Made by a program: the position numbers and the translations under genes | Source: an uncultured Blautia sp. | GTDB taxonomy: Bacteria > Bacillota > Clostridia > Lachnospirales > Lachnospiraceae | Direction of reading: 5' to 3' | Assembly: GCA_900539145.1 (NCBI GenBank) | Contig: UQAX01000011.1 | Location: 1 to 63,685 of the forward strand | DNA: 63,685 nucleotides | In this document: positions 1 through 6,969 of the stretch, piece by piece | Layout of the letters: each line of letters begins with the position of its first letter | How positions within the stretch are numbered: position 1 is the stretch's first letter | Notes under the pieces: generated by a model | Databases searched by the model: none | Seen by the model: only the letters and a program-made list of their open reading frames with translations | What the model was told of the DNA's origin: nothing

Positions 1-39
1 ATCAGATTCATTAAAAAATGTCCGAAAAAGTGTCTTAAT

Positions 40-210
40 TTATGAGACCATTATAATACAAACCATAGGAATTAAGGAACTTAATTCATGAACATTGTAG
101 CTTATTAAAGAATAAATTCCATAAAAAGCAAATTCATTTTGGATAAAAAAGAACCCCCATAACAGTAAGCCTATAAATATTCCGATTATTCTCTTCGCTC
201 TTTTATTCAT
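40..210 (-). CDS. Small hydrophobic protein, 56 aa, unknown function
   Basis: This is a 56-codon reading frame. It has a strong GGAGGAGG ribosome binding site at about 214-221, close ahead of an ATG at 208-210, and a TAA stop at 40-42. The product starts with a basic stretch (MNKRAKR), which is followed by a hydrophobic segment of about 15 residues rich in Ile, Leu, Gly and Phe, so a single membrane helix with a positive cytoplasmic N-terminus is likely. It lies 29 bp downstream of another small membrane protein on the same strand, and the two are probably co-transcribed. I do not recognise a family. It was found from the ribosome binding site rather than from length. Confidence 0.5.
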   Translation of the reverse strand: MNKRAKRIIGIFIGLLLWGFFFIQNEFAFYGIYSLISYNVHELSSLIPMVCIIMVS

Positions 211-239
211 ATTCTACCTCCTCCTAAAAACGAAAATGA

Positions 240-449
240 TTATTTTATCATGGAAAGTACCGCAAAAATCGTACAAAAAATAGTTATTATTAGAAGAAAA
301 GTGCCTCCTGCTCTCATAAAAGCAAGATACCAATCAGAAGGCTCACCATTTTTTACCGAGAGAAAATGCTCAATTTTCCAAAGTATTTCCGGTTTCACAA
401 TCATCATAATACTAAGAATATATAAGAAAACAATCCACCAATAATCCAT
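240..449 (-). CDS. Small two-helix membrane protein (DUF6199-like)
   Basis: A 69-residue protein with two hydrophobic segments, at about residues 4-20 and 45-67, separated by a polar loop containing WYLAFMRAGG. The layout resembles the DUF6199 family of small bacterial membrane proteins, which end in a conserved R-x-G-G turn and a second helix. The assignment rests on pattern memory, not on an alignment. A G-rich ribosome binding site (GAGGGGGAA) precedes the ATG. No function is known for the family. Confidence 0.6.
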   Translation of the reverse strand: MDYWWIVFLYILSIMMIVKPEILWKIEHFLSVKNGEPSDWYLAFMRAGGTFLLIITIFCTIFAVLSMIK

Positions 450-557
450 ATACGTTCCCCCTCAGTGTGATTATTTGCAACTTTTATTTTTCTATTACTT
501 TTCATAAAATTATACCATGAATAAACCAATACCGCATCATTTTTTTATATAAATAAC

Positions 558-615
558 AAAAAGGAACTGTCACTTTAAACATTATTCAGAAACATTTAAA
601 GCGACAATTCCTTTT
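558..615. terminator. Long imperfect hairpin between genes
   Basis: The arms at 558-579 and 595-615 are about 21 nt each and pair with two or three mismatches around a 15-nt loop. The hairpin sits downstream of the Dabb-domain gene (stop at 648) on the minus strand and has A/T tracts on both sides, so it can serve as a terminator. The inner sequence GTCGCTTTAAA, read on the minus strand, recurs at 39591-39640 and near 63615. Confidence 0.55.
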
Positions 616-647
616 ATCAAAGTCACGATTTTGGAACTTCTATTCTC

Positions 648-947
648 TTATTCGTAATCTAAACATGCTCTTTCCGTCACGTAAGGGCGAACATAAGTAT
701 CTGCCACTTTTACGTGTTCCGGATGTGAGCCGTATACAGCTACATCTTCTGCTTTCTCCAGAGCTGTTACCAACGCAATATCGTGTGTGCTGGATGATAA
801 TGGTTCTTCTACAAATTCCACTGTCAGAAGTCCCGGTACTTTTCCTACCAAGCTTTTTAAATTCTCAGCCATTGCCTTTTTAAGTGCTGGTTTTTCAGCA
901 TCCTGAATTTCCGGTTTAAACTTCCACATAACAATATGATGCACCAT
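648..947 (-). CDS. Dabb (stress-responsive A/B barrel) domain protein
   Basis: A 99-residue single-domain protein that begins MVHHIVMWKF, the hallmark opening strand of the Dabb family (ferredoxin-like dimeric alpha/beta barrel). It ends with the typical HPEHVKVADTYVRPYV helix and a short tail. The length matches the family (95-105 aa). Members are soluble cytoplasmic dimers, and some bind or cyclise small hydrophobic molecules, but most have no known substrate. AAGGAGGGT lies 5-6 nt ahead of the ATG. It appears to be a single-gene unit, since the hairpin at 558-615 follows it and the upstream gene is 71 bp away. Confidence 0.85.
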   Translation of the reverse strand: MVHHIVMWKFKPEIQDAEKPALKKAMAENLKSLVGKVPGLLTVEFVEEPLSSSTHDIALVTALEKAEDVAVYGSHPEHVKVADTYVRPYVTERACLDYE

Positions 948-1018
948 AATGTACCCTCCTTATAACCGCTAAATATAATTTCATTTTAGCGTTGCTGTTT
1001 CACCTTGTCAACGATTTT

Positions 1019-2074
1019 TTAACCCTGTGCAGCAGGTTCGTCTATCTTTGAAACAGAATATTGGAATACATGGTTAAAAAGCAGTCCATATACAGCGCCT
1101 AAAATATTGTTGAAAATTCGGAAAAATACAGCGCCCTCAACGCCTAAAATACTTACGGCAATCGCCATAGCACCGAAGGAGTTAAAGACTGCCTGCCAAC
1201 CGTAAGTAGCAGAAAATCCAACGCCAATTCCTCCTACCACACCAATGTAAGGATAGAAAGATTTTGGCAAAATTGGGTAAACAAGCAAAAATACAATTCC
1301 GCCAATTACATTTCCCGGAATTCTTCCTTTTACTCTGGTTTTAACATCCTCATGGAAGGGAAGAATAACAGACATTGCTGCAATTCCCGCCCACATAGCT
1401 CTTGGGATATGTAATAAGCCTGCCAAAAGAATAACCGTAGATACACCAAAAGTAACAGAAAGCTGCCATCTGGTTCTCATAGAATGCAAATCAAATTCAC
1501 GAAGAAGGTCTTTCCAGCTTCTTTTATAAGTCACATGCTTATGATTACGGTAAAATACAATACCTGTAAGCAATGCTCCCACTGCAAGGCCGGCAAGACG
1601 CAAAAGATACATTTTACCTGTCACATCATAACCGTATAAAAGTAAATAACCTAAAACTAAGGTAGAGTGGTTTCCCATAATAACATTATGGCAACCTAAA
1701 AGCATCAAAACAAAAATACATGCCAGATTTACCAGTAATTCTGTAAAAAGCCCTCCCATATTTGCCAGTCTTGGACCAAAGGCTAAAATACCGAAAATAA
1801 TGAAAAGGGAACTAAGACCGTGAGGGGTATAAATACCAAAATCTGCAAAGCGAAATACCATAATGCACAACAAAATCACAACACCTACAACGCTGTTTGC
1901 ATCACCGAAAATCTTACTGTACCCGATTACAAACGCCATGCAGAATACCATCGTAATGAAAATCTTGAACAAATAAATAGCGGTGTGTTTCAGCTTTTCT
2001 TTACCGGTCAGAGAACTTTTAATCACGGCTTTGGAGCCCGCCTGATTGAGCTGTAATTCTTGATAAATTGTCAT
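1019..2074 (-). CDS. FUSC-family membrane protein (aromatic acid exporter-like)
   Basis: A 351-residue polytopic membrane protein. Hydrophobic segments fill residues 35-185, then comes a cytoplasmic stretch (HKHVTYKRSWKDLLREFDLHS), and then a second hydrophobic block at about 200-335. The second half carries the R-x-x-W-A-G-I-A pattern (PRAMWAGIAAMSVILPF) seen in FUSC and AaeB/YccS-type proteins of the fusaric-acid-resistance superfamily. These proteins are thought to export aromatic or amphipathic compounds. The substrate here is unknown. The gene appears to stand alone, and the next gene upstream is the cyclophilin 78 bp away. Confidence 0.75.
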   Translation of the reverse strand: MTIYQELQLNQAGSKAVIKSSLTGKEKLKHTAIYLFKIFITMVFCMAFVIGYSKIFGDANSVVGVVILLCIMVFRFADFGIYTPHGLSSLFIIFGILAFGPRLANMGGLFTELLVNLACIFVLMLLGCHNVIMGNHSTLVLGYLLLYGYDVTGKMYLLRLAGLAVGALLTGIVFYRNHKHVTYKRSWKDLLREFDLHSMRTRWQLSVTFGVSTVILLAGLLHIPRAMWAGIAAMSVILPFHEDVKTRVKGRIPGNVIGGIVFLLVYPILPKSFYPYIGVVGGIGVGFSATYGWQAVFNSFGAMAIAVSILGVEGAVFFRIFNNILGAVYGLLFNHVFQYSVSKIDEPAAQG

Positions 2075-2152
2075 AAAATGACTCCCGTCCTTTCTGTATA
2101 ATTTTACCTAGCGGGGAGGCATTATACCATTAGAAAAGACGTTTGTCAAATT

Positions 2153-2719
2153 TTATTTTACAACTTTGATGCTTTCGATGACAGGCTGGTCTTCCGGTAG
2201 CACTGTACCGTTATCATCAATTACCTTTGCGTCACTGCAAATTTTATCCACGATTTCAATTCCTTCTGTGACATGTCCGAAAGCAGCATACTGCCCGTCT
2301 AAGAAGGTGCTGTCTTCATCTACAATAAAAAACTGAGAGCTGGCGCTGTCCGGAGCCTGAGAACGAGCCATAGATAATGTTCCTTTTTTATGTGAAATGG
2401 TATTCTCTACGCCATTTTGAGAAAATTCACCTTTAATAGTTTCCTCAGAACCACCTGTACCGTTTCCCAGAGGATCTCCGCCCTGCATCATAAATCCGTC
2501 CATAATCCGATGAAAGGTCAATCCGTCATAAAATCCGTCTTCTGCCAAAGAAATAAAGTTTTCTACGGTAATCGGCGCTTGTTCGGGATCGAGTTCTGCC
2601 TTAATTGTACCGTAATCTTTAATGGTAATTTCAATTTCAGGATGCTCCTTTTCACCGCATCCACTTAAAACAAGTCCAAGTACACCGACTGCTGTAATCA
2701 TTTGAGTTAATTTTTTCAT
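2153..2719 (-). CDS. Peptidyl-prolyl cis-trans isomerase, cyclophilin type, lipoprotein
   Basis: A 188-residue protein. Residues 1-21 form a lipoprotein signal with lipobox LSGC, so the mature protein should be tethered by Cys21 to the outer face of the membrane. The rest is a bacterial cyclophilin domain: FHRIMDGFMMQGGDP holds the catalytic Arg/Phe/Gln core, GTLSMARSQAPDSASSQFFI follows, and FGHVTEGIEIVDKI closes it. Cyclophilins isomerise X-Pro bonds, so a role in folding exported proteins is inferred. It lies 15 bp downstream of rsmH and may be co-transcribed with it. Confidence 0.92.
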   Translation of the reverse strand: MKKLTQMITAVGVLGLVLSGCGEKEHPEIEITIKDYGTIKAELDPEQAPITVENFISLAEDGFYDGLTFHRIMDGFMMQGGDPLGNGTGGSEETIKGEFSQNGVENTISHKKGTLSMARSQAPDSASSQFFIVDEDSTFLDGQYAAFGHVTEGIEIVDKICSDAKVIDDNGTVLPEDQPVIESIKVVK

Positions 2720-2734
2720 GAATTTTTATCTCCT

Positions 2735-3784
2735 TTAAGCTTTTATTGCCCATCTCATTTTCGTAGAACGGGAGCGGCTGTTTCTCGCACATTCCTCTGC
2801 GGAAGGTCTGATGACATCTTTTGAAATTTCACTGTAAACCCCTTCTTTGTAAAAACGCTGAAATGCTTTCTTTACTAAACGGTCTTCTCCCGAATGGAAG
2901 GTTAAAATAGCCACACGGGCGCCCTTATTTAAAACAGTGGGAAGCTTCTCCATAAATGCCTCAAGAACTTCAAATTCGCTGTTTACATCAATGCGCAGAG
3001 CCTGAAACGTTCTGGCACAGGATTTTTTTACCATTTCTTTGCGTTCCTTTTCGGGAATGCGTACTAAAGCTTTTTCTACCGCTTTTTGAAGCTGTGTGGT
3101 AGTTGTTATGGCATTGCCTCTTCTGATTCCAGAAATGATGGTGTTGGAAATTTCTTTTGCATAAGGTTCGTCTGAATTTTCAATTAACATTCCTTCCAAC
3201 TCCGGTTGAGAAATATCTTTTAAACGTTCTGCCGCTGAAATCCCCTTTTCGGGATTTAAACGTAAATCTAAAGGGCCTTCAAATTTGTAAGTAAATCCAC
3301 GTTCGGGATTATCAATCTGCATGGAAGAAACGCCTAAATCTGCTAGAACAAAATCAAAACCGCCTGCTTCTTCTTTTAGTTTGTCTACATCGGCAAAATT
3401 CATCTGCTTAATTGTGAGAATATCTTCTTTGTATCCCATTTTTTCCAAACGCTCTTTTGTTTTCTTTATCTCTATGGGATCTACATCCAAGGCATATAAA
3501 TGCCCTTTGCCTTTTAAACAACCTAACATCTTGGAGGAATGTCCTCCATAACCTAAAGTGGCGTCAAGTCCTGTCTGTCCCGGCTGAATTTGCAGAAAAT
3601 CTAAAATCTCCTGCACACAGATAGAAATGTGCATTCCTGCCGGTGTTCCGCCTTTTTGAATAACTTTTTCAATGGTATCTGCATACTTTTCCGGTTGCAA
3701 TTCTTTGTATTTTTCTTTATAGCTTCTGGGATGTGTACCTTTATAGCGTACCCGTCTTTTATGCTGCTGTTCCTGATTTTCCAT
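2735..3784 (-). CDS. rsmH: 16S rRNA (cytosine(1402)-N(4))-methyltransferase RsmH
   Basis: RsmH methylates N4 of C1402 in 16S rRNA using S-adenosylmethionine. The protein has the family landmarks: GLDATLGYGGHSSKML (SAM-binding motif I), FDFVLADLGVSSMQID, RGFTYKFEGPLDLR, FQALRIDVNSE, and a C-terminal ILTFHSGEDRLVKKAF. At 349 residues it is about 35 longer than usual, because a basic N-terminal extension (residues 1-40) precedes the conserved start. The gene is outside the mraZ-mraW cell-division cluster where it often lies. The sugar kinase gene ends 9 bp upstream of it (3794 versus 3784). Confidence 0.95.
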   Translation of the reverse strand: MENQEQQHKRRVRYKGTHPRSYKEKYKELQPEKYADTIEKVIQKGGTPAGMHISICVQEILDFLQIQPGQTGLDATLGYGGHSSKMLGCLKGKGHLYALDVDPIEIKKTKERLEKMGYKEDILTIKQMNFADVDKLKEEAGGFDFVLADLGVSSMQIDNPERGFTYKFEGPLDLRLNPEKGISAAERLKDISQPELEGMLIENSDEPYAKEISNTIISGIRRGNAITTTTQLQKAVEKALVRIPEKERKEMVKKSCARTFQALRIDVNSEFEVLEAFMEKLPTVLNKGARVAILTFHSGEDRLVKKAFQRFYKEGVYSEISKDVIRPSAEECARNSRSRSTKMRWAIKA

Positions 3785-3793
3785 TTTCTACTC

Positions 3794-4813
3794 CTATCTT
3801 GAAAGATTAATATCCTTTGATTTCATGATTTTAAAAATTTCTTCTTCGCTTACCACATTAAAATCGTGCTGCACCATTAATTTCATTACACTGGCTGTAA
3901 TAGAAAAGTCAATGAGCTTCTGCGGTGAAAAATGATTTGCCAACGCATGTAAAAGTCCCGCTGCAAAAGCGTCTCCTGCCCCTACCGCTTCTAAACTGTG
4001 TACAGTGTGAATTGGACTTTCATAAAATCTTCCGTCACATAGATAAATGCCCATCCACTGTCCGTCTTCTACGGTATAAATATTTCTTAAAACACTGGCA
4101 ACGGCTTTACAATTTGGATATTGCTTTATAATTTCTTCCATACCTTTTTTGTATGTTTCAATCTGGTCAATTCCATGTGCCATGTCTCCGTCAAAAGCAT
4201 GAATACCTAAGCTTGCCTCAAAATCTTCATCATTGGCAATACATAAATCTACATAGTGCATTAATTTTTTTATAACGCTCTGTGCTTTTTCGGTGCTCCA
4301 CATTTTGCTGCGGTAGTTCAAATCACAGACCACCTGAATATTATGTTCTTTGCAATATTTTAAAGCTTCTGTCACAGCAATTTCAATATTTTCACTGACT
4401 GCCGGAGTAACCCCGGAAAAATAGAAAATATCCACATCTTGAAGAAGAACATCCCAGCAAAATTCCGCCGGTTCAGCCATAGATAATGCACTGTATTCTC
4501 TGTCATAGACAACATTCGTCTGACGAATGTTACTTCCTTTTTCAAAATAATAGATGCCCAGACGCTTCCCGCCTTTTAGAACAAGGTCGGTATTGACTCC
4601 GTAACCACGGATTTCTTTTAAGGCTGCCATGCCTACGGGGTTATCCGGTACTTTTGTAAGGAAAGAAACTTGATTGTTCAACATTGCCAGAGACACTGCA
4701 ACATTGGCTTCTGCGCCGCCATAGCTGGCTTCAAAATTTTGTGACTGAATAATTCGTAAATGCTCCGGTGTTTTTAAACGGAGCATTACCTCTCCGAAAG
4801 TTAATATTTTCAT
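3794..4813 (-). CDS. PfkB-family sugar kinase, probably 2-dehydro-3-deoxygluconokinase
   Basis: A 339-residue ribokinase-family enzyme. The N-terminus (MKILTFGEVMLRL, then SYGGAEANVAVSLAML) is the substrate-binding start typical of KdgK, and the C-terminal VGAGDAFAAGLLHAL contains the catalytic Asp and anion hole of PfkB kinases. KdgK phosphorylates 2-keto-3-deoxygluconate in hexuronate breakdown. No other uronate gene is nearby, so the exact substrate is inferred from sequence feel only and could be another sugar acid. It lies 9 bp ahead of rsmH. Confidence 0.8.
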   Translation of the reverse strand: MKILTFGEVMLRLKTPEHLRIIQSQNFEASYGGAEANVAVSLAMLNNQVSFLTKVPDNPVGMAALKEIRGYGVNTDLVLKGGKRLGIYYFEKGSNIRQTNVVYDREYSALSMAEPAEFCWDVLLQDVDIFYFSGVTPAVSENIEIAVTEALKYCKEHNIQVVCDLNYRSKMWSTEKAQSVIKKLMHYVDLCIANDEDFEASLGIHAFDGDMAHGIDQIETYKKGMEEIIKQYPNCKAVASVLRNIYTVEDGQWMGIYLCDGRFYESPIHTVHSLEAVGAGDAFAAGLLHALANHFSPQKLIDFSITASVMKLMVQHDFNVVSEEEIFKIMKSKDINLSR

Positions 4814-4874
4814 CTTATTTTACCTCATACATTCGCTTATTTCAATTTTAAAATACAACTTGTATCTGCTTTCC

Positions 4875-5354
4875 CTACTTATGGTAGGGTTCTCCCGCTG
4901 CAATTCGATAACCACGATAAATCTGTTCCAATAAAATTACACGCATGAGCTGGTGAGGGAACGTCATCTTAGAAAAGCTAACGGCATAATCAGAACGTTT
5001 TAACACCTCTGTTCCCAGTCCGATAGAGCCGCCGATGATGAAAATAATATGACTTTTCCCCTGAACTCCTAACTGCTGGATTTTTTTTGAAAATTCCACG
5101 GAGTCTAACATCGCACCTCCGATTTCTAAAGTAATTACATAGGCGTCTTCTTTTACATATTTTAGAATTCTTTCCCCTTCTTTTTGGCGAATTTGATTTT
5201 CCACCACCTCGCTGGCAGTATCCGGTGTCTTTTCATCTGCAACCTCTATAATTTCCAGTTTACAATATTTACTGAGTCTTTTGCTGTATTCTGCCACAGC
5301 ATCTTTTAAATATTTTTCTTTTAATTTTCCTACGGTAATAATCGTAATTTTCAT
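4875..5354 (-). CDS. rlmH: 23S rRNA (pseudouridine(1915)-N(3))-methyltransferase RlmH
   Basis: RlmH is a small SPOUT-fold methyltransferase that modifies pseudouridine 1915 in 23S rRNA. The landmarks are MKITIITVGKLKEKYL at the start, IIFIIGGSIGLG (knotted SAM site), LSFSKMTFPHQLMRVI-type text and the terminal GEPYHK. Starting at the ATG at 5354 gives 159 residues, exactly the family length. An in-frame ATG at 5378 has a much better ribosome binding site (AGGAGG at 5385-5390) and would add eight residues (MIISVFSI). That start would overlap the upstream DsrE-like gene by 20 bp. I prefer the family start but cannot exclude the longer one. Confidence 0.93.
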   Translation of the reverse strand: MKITIITVGKLKEKYLKDAVAEYSKRLSKYCKLEIIEVADEKTPDTASEVVENQIRQKEGERILKYVKEDAYVITLEIGGAMLDSVEFSKKIQQLGVQGKSHIIFIIGGSIGLGTEVLKRSDYAVSFSKMTFPHQLMRVILLEQIYRGYRIAAGEPYHK

Positions 5355-5358
5355 AATA

Positions 5359-5883
5359 CTAAACACGGATATAATCATATCCGTCCTCCTGCTTTTCAAT
5401 CAAAGTAAAAATGCCAAAAGGCGTTGTTTTTGCCAAAGATAATAGTTCCGCATCTGTAATTTCCAGTTCCTTCATAGAGCTTTCGCACACGAGGAATTTT
5501 ACACCTTTTGCATGAAGCTTGAAAGCTGTTTGATTATCTTCAGAGGATAAAAGTCCTTTTATTGCCTGATTTACTGCTAATATTTCTATCTGGCATACAG
5601 CATTTTGCTGGCAAAGCTCTTGGGCGTACTTTTCTGCTTTTTCCAAGCCCTGTATATCTTCTGCATGGAAAATTACTTTTCCCTTTGGCTGGGAAGTTGG
5701 TTCTTTTCCTATAATTTCATATTCGATTTCATCAATAGACAGAGGTATTCCCGTACTGCTGGTTACGTTAATGCCGCCATACCATGTGCTTTCCACAGTG
5801 AAAACATCGCCCTCCTGATAATCAGAAGACCAGTCATTCATTTTCTTTACAATTTTAACCTTGTCGCCTTTTTTCGCTTTCAT
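5359..5883 (-). CDS. DsrE-like protein with an N-terminal SH3-like domain
   Basis: A 174-residue protein. Residues 1-60 (KKGDKVKIVKKMNDW, then GDVFTVESTWYGG) look like a small SH3/KOW-type beta barrel. Residues 68-174 have the DsrE/DsrF-like pattern: KVIFHAEDIQGLEKA, then IEILAVNQAIKGLL, then GVKFLVCESSMKELEI, with the Cys in the usual CxxS position. DsrE-like domains take part in sulfur relay or are of unknown role, and this one has no tus/dsr neighbour. The start follows the TAG stop of the alkD-like gene directly (TAGATG), so translational coupling is likely. The function is unknown. Confidence 0.65.
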   Translation of the reverse strand: MKAKKGDKVKIVKKMNDWSSDYQEGDVFTVESTWYGGINVTSSTGIPLSIDEIEYEIIGKEPTSQPKGKVIFHAEDIQGLEKAEKYAQELCQQNAVCQIEILAVNQAIKGLLSSEDNQTAFKLHAKGVKFLVCESSMKELEITDAELLSLAKTTPFGIFTLIEKQEDGYDYIRV

Positions 5884-6576
5884 CTATTTTCTCCTCATTT
5901 TCTGTAAACGTTCTTTGCTTTCCTTGGGTACACGATAGGACTCTCGGATTTTTTGAATGGATTTATTATGGGTAAAATCATCTAAAAGATTTTCTTCAAA
6001 GACTCTTTCTGTTTTTTTCGGAAATTTTACATAACATACAGAAATTGCCCATGCAACTGCCATTTTCACATAATATCCTTCATGATGAACCTGTAATAAT
6101 AAATCCAGTACCTCATCGATATAGACCTCGTTAATAAAAAAGTCTAAAAGGCATACCACTGAAAAACGGATTTCATATTCCTGCGTGCTACATAAATAAG
6201 ATTTAAGAAAAGGCAGCCATTCCTTTGGAAAATCCCTCATAAACTTATAAGTAGCACAACTGCAATCACAAATTGCCCAATTATTGATGTAGGGAATAAA
6301 TTTCTCAAGCTCCTTCTTTCGTTTTTCTGTTGAAAGCTTTGCATAGCCTAAAATCATTCCCCATAACATCAGTTCCTCATAAACCTGTGTATCAACATGA
6401 TTAATAAATTCCCTGTAATCTTCTTTTGCCGCCTTTTTTGCGATTTCCCGCAGCTTTGGGACTCGTACACCTAAAATATTAGAAATACCCGGAACAAGAG
6501 AACTGTGGAAGTCCTTATAACCTTCCTCACTGTTTTCATATAATTCATTTCTTATCCATTGCGTAATATCTGACAT
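5884..6576 (-). CDS. DNA alkylation repair protein (AlkD-like HEAT-repeat glycosylase)
   Basis: An alpha-helical HEAT-repeat protein of the AlkC/AlkD group. It has the typical opening (VPGISNILGVRVPKLREIAK), WGMILGYAKL, INNWAICDCSCATYKF with the conserved Trp and Asp of the lesion-binding concave surface, and KMAVAWAISVCYVKFP near the end. AlkD removes bulky or cationic alkylated bases without flipping them. I chose the ATG at 6576 (MSDITQW) because GGAG sits seven bases ahead of it. A further in-frame ATG at 6588 would add four residues. The product is 230 aa, close to the family length. Confidence 0.88.
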   Translation of the reverse strand: MSDITQWIRNELYENSEEGYKDFHSSLVPGISNILGVRVPKLREIAKKAAKEDYREFINHVDTQVYEELMLWGMILGYAKLSTEKRKKELEKFIPYINNWAICDCSCATYKFMRDFPKEWLPFLKSYLCSTQEYEIRFSVVCLLDFFINEVYIDEVLDLLLQVHHEGYYVKMAVAWAISVCYVKFPKKTERVFEENLLDDFTHNKSIQKIRESYRVPKESKERLQKMRRK

Positions 6577-6605
6577 TCTTTTCTCCATTTATAATTATTA
6601 CATTC

Positions 6606-6894
6606 TAATATCAAAAGATATATATGAAGTAAAATTTTGCAGAAATACACATATCCTGTTGGATAAAATCCGGTATTCTATGGGCAAATGATTGGAACAC
6701 TGACGTAGTTTTTCGAGCATAGCGATACCTTGGGAGTCGTGTCTGAGTGCATTAGCACGAGTTTGACGGACAAGGTATCTGTAAGCAGCGGAGAAAAACA
6801 AGAAAGTGGACTGTTTGCCCATAGAATAGCTGGAATATATCAAAGATAACGTATTTATTTCTGCAAAATTTTATTTATATATCTTTTGATATTA
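6606..6894. repeat. 289-bp concentric inverted repeat (foldback element)
   Basis: The two halves pair almost end to end around a centre near 6750. The outer arms 6606-6646 and 6854-6894 share AATATCAAAAGATATATA and AAAATTTTGCAGAAATA. Inner matched pairs are 6675-6688 with 6814-6827, 6708-6714 with 6793-6799, 6724-6732 with 6771-6779, and 6737-6741 with 6756-6760. Every pair has the same midpoint within about 3 bp, so this is one long imperfect hairpin rather than chance repeats. It occupies the gap between nfnB and the alkD-like gene. A miniature foldback transposable element or a structured RNA are both possible. No convincing target duplication is visible. Confidence 0.8.
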
Positions 6895-6907
6895 AAATAT
6901 TTATACG

Positions 6908-6936
6908 AAAAGGCCCGCATTTTGTACGGACCTTTT
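6908..6936 (-). terminator. Intrinsic terminator of the nfnAB operon
   Basis: On the minus strand an AAAGGTCCG arm and a complementary CGGGCCTTTT arm surround a short A-rich loop, 34 bp after the stop of nfnB, and the 3' arm ends in a T run. This is the expected position and shape for the end of the nfnAB transcript. Confidence 0.7.
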
Positions 6937-6969
6937 CTGCAATCGAAATATCACAACGATTTCCCGATT

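Noticed and set aside
6598..6843. 81-codon minus-strand frame between the alkD-like gene and nfnB
   Set aside because: It lies inside the 289-bp foldback, has no domain-like pattern and no good ribosome binding site; it is best explained by the symmetry of the element.
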